NCBI GenBank assembly: GCA_021234155.1
Contig: JAJEKV010000054.1
Location: 1,054,001 to 1,118,000 of the forward strand
Direction: 5' to 3'
Origin: Isoetes taiwanensis
Lineage: Eukaryota > Streptophyta > Lycopodiopsida > Isoetales > Isoetaceae
Length of the DNA stretch: 64,000 bases
In this document: positions 1 through 9,610 of the stretch, piece by piece
Numbering within the stretch: the stretch's first letter is position 1
Layout of the letters: the number at the start of each line of letters is the position of its first letter
Position numbers and translations under genes: made by a program
Notes under the pieces: model-generated
What the model was told of the DNA's origin: nothing
Database searches by the model: none
The model's input: the letters and a program-made list of their open reading frames with translations, nothing else

Positions 1-387
1 GGGCATATTATAATAGTTAGATTTTAATGGCTTGGATTACGTGGTGGAAGTGGATGGTCAAGATGTGAAGAGGGAAAATTGATGGTTGTGATGAGAGGTC
101 GAAAACAATGGTGGGGATTAATAGGTGTAAAGCATAAATAATTTGAGGAGATACTCTCTCCTTCTCTCTTCCCTTCACGGTTCTTCATTGGAGCATGGTG
201 GCAGTGCTTAGGGAGGGGTGTGGCAGCCCCCTCCATATTTGAACTGAAGGTCCCTTGCAAGGGAATGATTTGTATCTGATTTCTGTTAATTGAAGATGAA
301 ATTTTAGTGCAAGTTTTTGATTTCTTGGCTATGGTGTTCAATTAAATTTATATGGGTGTTGGCCTGGCTGGGGAACCAGGTTCAACA
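1..387. repeat. First LTR of the TRIM-like element (partial)
   Basis: Direct repeat of 1648-2036. The first 52 bp of the LTR lie outside the window. The copies differ by a few substitutions and single-base indels (for example at window positions 40 and 101), so this is not a brand-new insertion. Confidence 0.85.
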
Positions 388-1384
388 TTATGGCACTCCT
401 GGTGGGACCTGGTCTTTTGATCAGGTTCTTTCTTCCCCATTAGAAGCTTGGTTGCCGATTTATTGAAGCCCAGATGCAGCAAGTATGGTTGAAACGCTTG
501 TGCAGATAACACAGATAATTTTCAAAGCCTGTGGATGGAGCTCTATCTGAAGAAATTTTTTCAGAGGCATTTCGTCCCAATAGCAACTGCAAAAACAAAT
601 TAGTTTTACCTGTTTGTTTAGCGGGGACAAATAGTGAAGATGTCTTGCACATATGTGAGCAGTGCTTATTTGTCATGCAAAATTCTTTGTCAGACATTGT
701 CTTGCTTGATTCTGCCTTCTTTTCGCTGCCTTTTTCTGTCATTTGGCTACAGAGCATCTGCATTGCCAAATCCCACCTTACTGCTCTATGTCTAACCTTT
801 GAATATCTAAGATCTGTCCAAAGCCTTTGCTGACTGTGGCAAATCCATGCGTTTTTCTTTGCATCCTCTTTCGCGGTTCTCTTGAGCAAAATATTGCTTG
901 TGAGCTTTGCCCAGCGATTGGTACAAGCAAATCTCCTAGTGCATCTGCAAGATCCATCAAATCTTATCTGCTCTGCTCTTTTTTCTGTAAATGCCAGACC
1001 CTGCGCCACTTCCATAAAGTCTGCCGATTCTGCTTGTCCCCTTGCCGAAATCTGAGAAAAGCTTGCCACCAAGCTGTCGATCCTTACCAAGCTGTCGATC
1101 CTTAAAACCTAACCATGCCATAGCCGAAAATTGCCTTTTGCTTCAACGCCTTGCAAATCCCTGCCAAAATTCATCTGTTCCTGCATCACCGCCTTCTATA
1201 CTCGGGTTTGCAGCAGGGCCATCGTAACCTAACCCTAAAAAATCAATTCTTCCTTCGACCATTGCCTGACCTTTTCGACCATTGCCCAGACTTCATTGGG
1301 GCACCCCATGGTTTTGCTGTATTATACACAAGTGATATTATTTTATTGACTTTGTTAAAAATTATTACCAAGGAGGGATACTTG

Positions 1385-1493
1385 CACGTGGACCAGAGCC
1401 ATAGTAGCCAGTGCGGACGATGTAAGCGACCTTCTTGGAATTCTCTTATTGTTATTCACACGTGGTCCAGAGCCAAAGTAGCCAGTGCGGGCG
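1385..1493. repeat. Two 35-bp direct repeats, 73-bp spacing
   Basis: The block CACGTGGACCAGAGCC...AGTGCGGACG at 1385-1419 recurs with four or five changes at 1458-1493, inside the non-coding interior of the TRIM-like element. Each copy carries a CACGTG-like core. Confidence 0.7.
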
Positions 1494-1595
1494 TGTGGGT
1501 GTGCCCAGCTCAATTATATGTACTTCATAATGTATCTTAAGTGCTATACTATGTGTTAGGCCGAGGGGACCGGCCCACTTCTTTTTGGGGCATAA

Positions 1596-2036
1596 TGTTG
1601 AACCACAAATGGTTCAACATGTTTTTGTAGACCATTTGAGCATATTTGGGGCATATTATAATAGTTAGATTTTAATGGCTTGGATTAAGTGGTGGAAGTG
1701 GATGGTCAAGATGTGAAGAGGGAAAATTGATGGTTGTGATGAAGAGGTCGAAAACAATGGTGGGGATTAATAGGTGTAAAGCATAAATAATTTGAGGAGA
1801 TACTCTCTCCTCCTCTCTTCCCTTCACGGTTCTTCATTGGAGCATGGTGGCAGTGCTCAGGGAGGGGTGTGGCAGCCCCCTCCATATTTGAACTGAAGGT
1901 CCCTTGCAAGGGAATGATTTGTATCTGATTTCTGTTAATTGAAGATGAAATTTTAGTGCAAGTTTTTGATTTCTTGGCTATGGTGTTCAATTAACCTTAT
2001 ATGGGTGTTGGCCTGGCTGGGGAACCAGGTTCAACA
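1596..2036. repeat. Second LTR of the TRIM-like element (complete)
   Basis: Begins TGTTGAACC and ends GGTTCAACA. A further internal GGTTCAACA at 1611-1619 lets the first 24 bp fold into a 9-bp hairpin. The bases just upstream (1579-1595, T- then G-rich) are the only candidate polypurine primer and are weak. Confidence 0.85.
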
Positions 2037-3335
2037 GTTGCATCTGTTTTCTTGTCCTCTTGAGTCTTTCTTTTATCCTCATGGATTTTCTTAGGCTATC
2101 ATAGTATAGTATAGAGCCTATCCAAAGGGTCTACACGGAAAATCTCACGAATGAAAGGGGTTTGCACTTTTTAGGGATAGTTGGATTTTGGAAGCCCACT
2201 TCAAATACGGTGGACGCGATACATAGGTATGGAGGCCCATATCACAAGCTCTAGCTAGGAAATGTAAGGCAAAAAAATTAGCAAAGGAGTTCCAGCAAAA
2301 CGCTTCTGTTTCGAAAGTGGATGCACGAGGCAGAGGAACTTTTTGTTTATGTGAATGAATATTATGCATAACTACGGCGTATGCAAGTTAGAGATTATTT
2401 GAAAGGCCTTGCTTGAGGAAGAATCTGGGTAGGTCAAACATGGAGCAATCAAGGCATTTGTAAGGTGGGTCATGTTGCAAGACTAGACCAGGGTGTATTT
2501 TAAAGCAACTAATTCCTTCACACGCTCCCAACTGTTTTGGTGGTGTTCAAGACTAGCTGACCTCTTTATAATATGACTGCTTCCTGAAGTAAAAACCTCG
2601 ATCAACTCAAGTTTCTACACATTGCAACGACAAACAATTAGTACTGTAGAGACAATAAAATATATAGATATAGAAGAGCATTTTAAAATCCAGATTTTTG
2701 ATGTTTTGGAGGTGGAAGAAATACATTTCAAATGGAGAATAATGAACAATTTGTCCAATCTAGGAAAAATTAGGCTGCTATATCCATAGAGTTGAGATCA
2801 ATATCCATATGACCGCATAGCTGACTAAAAATGACATGCCAATAAAGACGGTTCATTAGTTAGTACAATTTGCTACTCATTACAATGTTCCATGTTTTAC
2901 AGTTCCTTTTTATATTTGTCCATAGGATGCTTCAACAAGGAAAAAGCCAGCATACCTTTACTGAATGGCCAGTTATCAACACACTCTTTCTTGCCTTCAA
3001 TCGTCCCAAAGCTTATCAATGCAGTGAATCATGCTACCTTATATTATTTTGCAAAATGGATGATATTACTAATGGGTGTATTTTCAATTGACATGTTCAA
3101 AAAAACATGTCGCGACACTCGTGCTGGAGAAGTGATGTTCGCCCTTCTTCAGCCCTTTACAAAAAACTTCCCCCTTCTCACACTTCACTCGCCATAACTA
3201 TTCCGGGGAGCGGGAGAATTGGTTGGCCTTCAAGATCAATCAAGGACCTTGATTCACGCCAACTTAGCGATTCTAGAAGTGTAGGTTGATTTCCAAAATG
3301 GAAATTGGAAGAATTAACAAATTTGTGATGCGCAA
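2037..3335. other. Stretch without a recognisable gene
   Basis: Mixed AT-rich sequence. No frame shows a protein motif I recognise, and no terminal repeat structure is visible. It starts directly after the TRIM-like LTR. Confidence 0.5.
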
Positions 3336-4078
3336 TTGTATTTCTTGCTTGGAGCAAGAAAGTTGTGGTTTCCGATGGAAAAAAGCCTAGCTTCATTGAC
3401 AAAGAATTTAATCAAATTTGATGTCGGTAGATTCTATTCCAGTCTGTATGAATTTGTTCAGCAATCAGAATATTTTTTTCAATTGCTATTCAACATTCTT
3501 AAAGAATTTTACCGAGAACAAAATACTACAAACCCAGTTTCCAGCTTCCTTACCTGCAAGTATAATTCCTCAAATGTAAGGAGGGAATTCGAACCCAATT
3601 CAACACCAGAAAATTTTGAACAAATTTGTGCTATTGTGGTTCTGAAAGATGAAACTTAACTTTGAATTTATTTGATGCAGATGGTAGTTATTCCATTTCA
3701 TTTTCAAGACATGTTGCTAATGAATTTACACCATCAAATGCATTTCTTGAGGAAGGTGCTGAAAATTGCATGACTTCAAATGCTTCTTGTCGAAATGCAG
3801 CTAAAGATTTCATGCCTTCAAATGTTTTTGATGAAGATGTTGTTGAGCATACCATGGATTTCCATTGTTCGAAAGAAGAAGGTTCGTTTCCTCAAATATT
3901 TTTTTACTTTTACTCTTGTCTTCTATCTAGGTTGACTACATTTAAGAATCTTTGCACTTTTAGACTTGAAGCATCAGAGCTTGAAAGGCAAAATGCTTTA
4001 AACAATCCAAATAACATCTTCTCCAAGAATTTTGACCTTGTTCTTCCGTCTTACTTGTGCATGTTCTGTAAATTGTAA
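3336..4078 (+). other. Exon-like open stretches, unidentified
   Basis: Two consecutive plus-strand open stretches (3336-3659 and 3662-4078) look protein-like rather than random. The junction at about 3677 reads as an intron acceptor (GATGCAG). The second stretch contains a diverged internal repeat of the type EFTPSNAFLEE / DFMPSNVFDED, about 40 residues apart, and then runs into a T-rich, intron-like region. I recognise no family. It may be a decayed gene or transposon exon set; the functional assignment is unknown. Confidence 0.25.
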
Positions 4079-4755
4079 AATTCGTGCATATGATAATACT
4101 ATGCTGCCTTCTTTTTCTACACACTTGATAATTAAGAGTAAATTGGATGATGACTAATTCCTGCTTGAATGAAGGTTATGAGAACATGTCCTGCCAACGT
4201 TCTACCGGTTATGTTCAAAAAACATGATGCTAAGATAAGAAGGATTCAAAGGCAGAAAAAAAAAAAGAAGCAACAACAGATGATCCAGCCTTGCAAACAG
4301 AGGTTTACTTACCTCAAGGAAAAAAAGAAGCTGTCTACATCAGATGAGTGACTATACGAAAAAAACCAAGATTAGCTATAGCTGGCTTGATAGTTGTTCC
4401 TCCAGCTAAGGATCTAGTCCTAAACCTCTTTATTGGCATTTGAAGATATCAAGATAGTTCATACTGCACGTAATGGACTCCAAATATTCTGGAAGAGGAG
4501 CCAAGGAGGTCCTATGTGTGCAAGAGGTTATTGGATTGGGGGACATGGGAAATGGTTGTTGTATGCTCTCGGTCCAATGTAATTTATACCATGAGAAAAA
4601 ATGTATCTACACTATAGCTGCATTATTAGGTACAGATACGAGTATCCCTTATGGGACAACAGGTCCAAACTAGGCAATCGTCTATTTTGTGTATCTGTGT
4701 TACTGCTATTCATGTAACATGTTTTGTCTTGGGCCAGCATGTTAACAGAGTCTAA
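4079..4755. other. Spacer with a lysine-rich coding scrap
   Basis: Around 4200-4350 a plus-strand frame encodes a short Lys/Gln/Arg-rich stretch (RRIQRQKKKKK). The remainder shows nothing recognisable. Probably remains of the relic to its right. Confidence 0.25.
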
Positions 4756-4965
4756 TTTTGCTTGGATAGGTCGTGCATCTCTTTGCAGATGGTCGAGCAA
4801 TAGGTAGAGGCATCTTGAAGGAAATGAGGCAATGCCACTTTAAGGATCCCATGGAGCTCTCAGCATTGGAGTTGAGGAAGTGTTTGAGGAGCACCATCCC
4901 CTTCCTTGGCCTACTTCAGAGGCAATGCTTTTAGGAGAAGCCAAAGGATCATTCATTTTGTGGAG
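4756..4965 (+). pseudogene. Exon relic of a plant transposase-like protein
   Basis: After a TTTGCAG acceptor at about 4772, one frame reads DGRAIGRGILKEM and, after a frameshift near 4855, another reads IGVEEVFEEHHPLPWP, then GEAKGSFILW. It ends at a GTAAG donor (4966). The order DGR...G, then V-x-V-E-E-V, then L-G-x-x-x-G-S-F-x-x-W is familiar from the domain that precedes the BAH-like region in plant transposon-encoded hypothetical proteins (DUF8039-like). The assignment is by memory of the pattern only. It may belong with the transposase relic beginning at 5520. Confidence 0.35.
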
Positions 4966-5519
4966 GTAAGATGATGTATGTGATTCTAATGCACAAATAC
5001 AGGGACAAGAGGCAGCGGCTAGAGGAGGACAGGGCATCAAAACCACTGACAAGATACACGCTCCTTGAGATGGACTGTGAAGTTTGGCACTTCGGTGACA
5101 CCATCCTTGCAAGAAAGGATTTCTGGAAGATGCAATATGTGATCAGTAGAAGTGTTTGATACTGAGGGTCCCCGGGCCCGAACGTAAAATTTCGATGTCA
5201 TGATTGCCTACAAGTTTCTAAGGCAGGCATGCATAATGATTTTGTCAAAGTAGATGGAGTGAAGGTGTCTGTGATATTAGCAACAACACCAAAGGAGCAA
5301 CCAAACACTGTATCCAGCCAGGGGAATTCGGGGCTTGAGAAGCATCCACAATACTAGAAGCACAAATATACCTTGCATCATCAACCAAAGAAGGTTCTAA
5401 GGCCTCTGAAAGATCGACCGGCTCACAACTAGTGAAGCCATCTTGTACAGAAAGACCGTGTGTGCAAATGAAAATGTTGCGAGAAATTTACTAGGGATTA
5501 AGCTATAAGCATGCGAAAG
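4966..5519. other. Stretch without a recognisable gene
   Basis: Short open stretches on both strands and no motif. 4971-5159 (+) encodes a charged 62-residue peptide of no known family. Confidence 0.3.
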
Positions 5520-6039
5520 GAATTGATGTCAATGAAATCAAATGACAGGGTTACATTTGTGTATGACATGTTGTGCAACAACATGGAGGGCAAAAGAGTT
5601 CATGGGCTAGCCTTGTAGGACATGACTGTTTGTGACAGAGCTTGGTACCTTGGTCTTGGGATTTCGAAGTTGGAATATCTTAAATGGAAGGCGCATATTC
5701 TATAAGGTGCTAGCAAAGCCGAGCATGTCAACCCAGGCACAATAAAGGCTTGTGCATCGACCTTAGCCCCGGAGGTTGTTTCCTCTATGTTTGTCAAGAA
5801 GAATTGTGAATCCCTACCTCATTGTAGCAGGAGAATGAAGATGACATCCAAGAAAACGTGAGGAAGTTGCCGGCAATGTTTACGAAGGCCTCCATTCTTG
5901 AGGAGGTCAAGGCAGAAGTGATGGGACTGACAGACAAGGTGGTCTCTCTTACAGGATTTCATAAAACATGGAGGCGTAGCTTCAAGGATGTGAGTATAGC
6001 AAAGAAGATTGCATTCTCCAAGTGTGACACATGCGAGAT
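5520..6039 (+). pseudogene. DUF7869-like transposase relic 1, N-terminal part
   Basis: The plus-strand frames encode FVYDMLCNN (about 5550), then VCDRAWYLGLGISKLEYLK after an in-frame stop, and from 5858 a frame ending in RSFKDVSIAKKIAFSKCDTC. These are the ordered N-terminal blocks of the plant proteins whose later part carries the LDN...NK and GHTHEDID motifs. The relic has several stops. It breaks off at about 6039, where an unrelated element starts, and the family resumes at 8227 with the IIHNKMDRAKT block. Part of the region between the CDTC block and that block appears lost. The protein is presumed to be a DNA transposase with an RNase-H-like core; this is inference from its repeated, dispersed nature. 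Confidence 0.6.
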
Positions 6040-6155
6040 AATATGTAGCATTATAACAGGGGGTTTTTTTTGTGATTTTATACGGCTTTTGGCATGGTTT
6101 TCATATGATTTCATGGGCGTATTGCGCGAGGCATACTAATCAGTATATCTAGAGT
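6040..6155 (+). repeat. Left terminal region shared with copy 2
   Basis: Homologous to 49624-49742: both run ATATGTAGCATxATAACAG, G/T-rich tract, ATTTxATGGGCGTATTGC, ending ATCTAGAGTGC. Divergence is roughly one base in six by eye. Confidence 0.8.
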
Positions 6156-6290
6156 GCACTCCCCATTTTTATTGTCTAAATTTCATATCCCCAATGGTTT
6201 ACCCCCTTTTATTTTATTTTTTTTTTTTTACTTTAGGGTTATTTTAGGGTTCGAGGGCCCAGAGATAGAAGCCGAGCATGGTTTTAGCTG

Positions 6291-6935
6291 GGTGATCCGG
6301 TGGAGCTGGTTCTGGTAGCATGATTTTAGGCTAGGTGATCCCGTTAAGCTTTTTGATTGGCATTCTTATGTGTATTTACTGGAGTGTTTGGAAATTATAG
6401 TGGCGACTGGTACTTCGAGCTCCGTCCACCCATGACAAGGCTGTTACATGCATTTCTGGTTGCATGTTATCATCCGTGGAAGCTGTATTCGCATCTTCAT
6501 CTTCTGATGGCACAGTTCGTGTGTGGGACATGTCAATTCCAATGCAGGCTGGAGGTAATTTTTCTGAAGTGCAGGTGTGCTCTTTGGGCTTGCCCAACTA
6601 AAGGGAATTTTGGGTGATCCGGTGGAGCTGGTTCCGGCAGCATGATTTTAGGCTGGGTGATCCTGTTAAGCTTTTTGATTGGCATTCTTATGTGTATTTA
6701 CTGGGGTGTTTGGAAATTATAGTGGCGACTGGTACTTCGAGCTCCGTCCACCCATGACAAGGCTGTTACATGCATTTCTGGTTGCATATTATCATCCGTG
6801 GAAGCCAGTATTAGCATTTTCATCTTCTCGATGGCACGCGTTAGGTGTGGGACATGTCAATTCCAATGCAGTGGAGGTAATTTTTCCTCGCGGTGTGCTC
6901 TTTGGGCTTGCCCAACTAAAGAGAATTTTCCTTGC
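6291..6935 (+). repeat. 322-bp tandem duplication inside captured ELP2
   Basis: GGTGATCCGGTGGAGC at 6291 recurs at 6613 and similarity continues for the whole unit, including the WD40 exon. The second unit is more damaged in the coding part (SSSSDGTVRVWD in unit 1 is frameshifted in unit 2), so the copies have since diverged. Confidence 0.85.
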
Positions 6936-7325
6936 CTAATAAGGCGACTTGCTCATCATACACTTCACCATATCACCAGCCTTTTAACATTTATTGCACC
7001 TTCTTCATAGGCAAATGCCAGGCATCGATTGGACAAACTATTTCCGTTGGATCAAAAGTCATGGTTGCTGATTCCATGGTGCTTCTTCCCAACAAACTGG
7101 ATATTTTGTTGGCTATGGGGGGTTTGGATAACCAAATTCATCTATACATCAAGACTAGTTCTGAGCATCAATTCGTATCAGCGTGAAAATTAAAAGGTCA
7201 TCAAGGATGGGTTCAGGCTGTTGATTTTTCAGAACCTGTAGTAGAGAATGGAATGCAAGCAATATTTTTTGCAAGTTGTTCTCAACATAAACATATTCTT
7301 CTTTGGAGGATCACCCCGAAGCAAG
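6436..7325 (+). pseudogene. ELP2: ELP2 fragment (Elongator complex protein 2, WD40)
   Basis: In unit 1 a frame from 6441 reads AVTCISGCMLSSVEAVFASSS, then DGTVRVWDMS, an exact WD40 strand end. From 7030 the frames read GSKVMVADSMVLLPNKLD, AMGGLDNQIHLY, then (after a stop) LKGHQGWVQAVDFSEP and FFASCSQHKHILLWRI. This order (S-S-D-G-x-V-x-V-W-D, L-A-x-G-G-L-D-N-x-I-x-L-Y, L-K-G-H-x-x-W-[IV], SxQxKxIxxW) is that of the N-terminal propeller of plant ELP2. In its intact form the protein scaffolds the histone-acetylating, tRNA-modifying Elongator complex. Here it is a fragment with stops, frameshifts and a duplicated exon, lying inside a mobile element. It is not functional as ELP2. Confidence 0.75.
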
Positions 7326-7385
7326 CTGTATTGAGTAATGACAAAGGGTCTAGTTTGAAGGGATACATTACTGGGCCAATGTAAC

Positions 7386-7634
7386 AGACCTAAGCTTGAA
7401 CTCAGGGATTGTCCTATTACTGAGGCTGGAATTGCAGCCACAGTTAGATCGTTACAATCGTTGAGATACATATCGGCCAAAGGCTATGAAGCAAGAAATA
7501 CAACTGATTTTCTTGCAATGGGGCCTTATTGGAACATAGAATACCCCCCGAGTTCTTGTAAAAGTTGTGCATATTCTGAAGTTGAAGTGCTCAAGTATTT
7601 ATGTTCATTTCAGAGCTTATACCCATCCATTTAA
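7386..7634 (+). pseudogene. COI1: COI1 C-terminal fragment (jasmonate receptor F-box/LRR)
   Basis: One open frame reads RPKLELRDCPITEAGIAATV, then SLRYISAKGYEARNTTDF and GPYWNIEYPPSS, ending at a TAA. The last LRR of plant COI1 has the same layout: PKL-x-x-L-E-M-R-x-C, then A-I-A-x-A-V, S-L-R-Y-L-W-V-x-G-Y, and R-P-Y-W-N-I-E-L-I-P. COI1 is the F-box subunit of the SCF ligase that binds jasmonoyl-isoleucine and JAZ repressors. Only about 80 residues remain, without the F-box, directly behind the ELP2 piece and in the same orientation. The nearest alternative is another auxin/jasmonate-receptor-type LRR F-box gene such as TIR1/AFB, but PYWNIE points to COI1. Confidence 0.7.
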
Positions 7635-7789
7635 GTTGCCTTGCAATTCTATAACACCCTATGCATACTTGTGGAGATGTTTGATTATTCCCCACAACAT
7701 ATGTATCCAAGATGGCATTTTTTAAATATACGACAACACATGTGCCATGGCAAAGCACATGGTTTAAGTGCTCTTCTCGACTATATTGT

Positions 7790-8226
7790 TTTAGGCAAGG
7801 CCTTGAAGGGGCCAAATTTTTTTTAATCTAACACAAACCATTACATCTAATGTTTCCAAGTGTGATATAATGTTTGTTTTTTGCCCCGAAGGGGCAAATT
7901 TTTTTTAAAGTTATACATTACACACCTTAAAATTAAATTCCCCCTTAAACCCCCTTTTGTTTGGGTGCATATTCACACGGGGGGTGATGTAGGGCAGCGA
8001 GAGCCCCTATAATTATGTTTTGTACGTACAAAATCAACACCATATAGTATGTTACCTGAAATCTTATAGTATTTTTTAAATCTTGTTATACAGTATCATA
8101 ATTTCTATACATCCATACCCCACAAACGAGGAATTTTGTGTACGGTGTAGATTAAGGAATAAGGGGTGAATATGCCTATCCAACAGCTCTCGATGCCCGG
8201 AGTCACCCCCCGTGTGAATATGCCAT
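7790..8226 (+). repeat. Right terminal region shared with copy 2
   Basis: Homologous to 52295-52683. It contains two GC-centred hairpins (GGCC..GAAGGGGCC near 7798 and GCCCC-GAA-GGGGC near 7880) each followed by a T tract, a CCCCCTTAAACCCCCTTT block, then the inverted pair CATATTCACACGGGGGGTGA (7968) / TCACCCCCCGTGTGAATATG. This copy lacks the outermost bases present at 52684-52691. Confidence 0.8.
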
Positions 8227-9610
8227 GGAGATTGTACTCCCACAGGTATCCTCGAGACTATGTTTTTATTATTCATAACAAAATGGACCGGGCAAAAACA
8301 ATGGTTCCAAAGCTGCAATGACCTATGAAGTCCCTTTGGAGATTAGACAAGTCAAAGACTTCATTCATTGGCAGGTGCACTCAATCACGACCACAAAAGG
8401 GGATCCTATGGCAATTTTGCTTTGGATATGTGCGACGACTCAAACTTCCACGTAGGTTCCTTGAATAGTATTTTGAAAAGATTAGAATTGCCTCATGAGT
8501 TTGCAGGAGGCCATCTTGCATTGCCTGGTGCATCAGTCCCAAAATGGGCAAAGGCCATGCATGACACCACGACGCTTGCATCCAAGTTGTGACTATCCAA
8601 TAAGAGCATTCCCGTCGACCTGCCTCTATCTGAGAGGCCTTCAATAAAGCCGCTCACTCGAACACTGAGGTTGCAACTAGACAACGCATCTAGATAAAAC
8701 AAGAATAGGTATGTATTCTCATATCTTTCATACCTTGTAGATGTCGGTGTATTTAAAGAGATTGAGTTAGGTTTTATGATGTCTGGCCATACACACGAGG
8801 ATATCGATGCTTTATTTGGTAACTTTTCATTTTTCCTGAGGAAAGCTGAAGTGCTAATCATGCCTGAGTTGCTATATGAATTCCACACGTGCAACCTTAA
8901 TGTGTATATGCCATATCTTGTTGACAAGTTTCCAAATTGGAAGGGTTTCGTAAGGGCGACGAAGAAGATAATGAGTGGTTTTGGAAATACGAAGATGTTA
9001 TATAGCACTCAAGACCTCGGTGAAAGACCTTGGTCAGCTCCAAAACAATGTCCATAAGCATATCCTACATTGGATTGCATGCTCGATAAATGATCGGGGC
9101 AATCTAGAGACGGCCCAATATTCGGCACAATTTACGTCGACAATTGAGTATTGGATGGGGCTCTTGCAGAGAATGGATAACATCACTATCACTGAAGGTG
9201 CTTACGAGGACTTCTAGCTGCGCACTAGGCAAGAACGAGCCGACATACCTGATGTGATAGCAGCGATGGAGCCAATTGCAAGGCATCACTCCTGCCTATG
9301 TTGGTTTGTGGATGGATAAACTCACACTGGAATTCAATCCATTCACGGATTTGAAGAAGGGCATATTTATAATAGCGTGACCTGATGATGTCTTGTGTTC
9401 GATGTGGATAAGGTATGCTACCGAAGAGCCCTAAATGAATGATAAGAAAGACAACCTTGAGACTATCCCAGTGACCTGGTGAGAGCCTGTACCTGTGAGG
9501 AACCAGATATACCAAGCCAATTACGTCAATTGTTGGAAGAAGAGATGGAGGACGATGGCTTCTAGTGACTGCATTGAGATAATGTCTTCCAGTCTCACCA
9601 GACATATGGG
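8227..9610 (+). pseudogene. DUF7869-like transposase relic 1, central and C-terminal part
   Basis: After a CCCACAG acceptor-like site, plus-strand frames give DYVFIIHNKMDRAKTMVP (about 8255), SNFHVGSLNSILKRL (8435), a degraded LQLDNAS block (8670), SYLVDVGVFKEIELG and GHTHEDIDALFGNFSFFLRK (8785). After frameshifts they give FPNWKGFVRA, a helical stretch to 9217, and finally WIRYATEEP...PVTW-EPVP...YVNCWKKRW (9405-9560). Each block aligns in order with the second relic (24121-24720 plus 61915-62961), including the C-terminal W-x-x-Y...W-x-P-V block. Stops and shifts are numerous. The GHTHEDID aspartates and the LDN aspartate are the obvious candidates for catalytic residues; that is inference. 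Confidence 0.65.

Larger units (their letters stand above)
1..2036. mobile_element. Non-autonomous LTR retrotransposon (TRIM-like), left end cut by window
   Basis: The sequence from base 1 recurs at 1648, and both copies end in the same block (at 387 and 2036), giving two direct LTRs around a 1.2-kb interior (388-1595). The complete LTR is 441 bp, opens with TGTTGAACC and closes with GGTTCAACA, a perfect 9-bp inverted terminal pair of the expected TG...CA type. The interior has no gag, protease, integrase or reverse transcriptase motif in any frame, so the element depends on proteins supplied elsewhere. A 217-codon minus-strand open stretch (440-1090) matches nothing I know and is probably chance. 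I could not assign a primer-binding site; TGG occurs 3 bp after the first LTR but the following bases fit no tRNA 3' end that I recognise. Size and lack of coding fit the TRIM/SMART class. Confidence 0.75.
6040..8226 (+). mobile_element. Gene-fragment-carrying element, copy 1 (ELP2 and COI1 pieces)
   Basis: The left ~115 bp (6040-6155) and right ~430 bp (7790-8226) are homologous to the ends of a second element at 49624-52691, while the interiors differ completely. This copy holds a duplicated piece of ELP2 and the C-terminal end of COI1; the other holds a PMT-type methyltransferase. It interrupts the DUF7869-like relic. The left end (GCATTATAACAGGGGGTT) and the reverse complement of the right end (GCATATTCACACGGGGGG) resemble each other loosely, so a TIR transposon is possible. 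I see no Helitron TC...CTRR ends and no clear target duplication. The superfamily is undetermined. Confidence 0.65.

Noticed and set aside
440-1090. 217-codon minus-strand open stretch in the TRIM-like interior
   Set aside because: No domain, no start context and no relatives that I recognise. The element class is normally non-coding.
6040-8226. Helitron as carrier of the ELP2 and COI1 pieces
   Set aside because: No TC start, no CTRR end with preceding hairpin, and the empty site does not show A/T insertion. Left unclassified.
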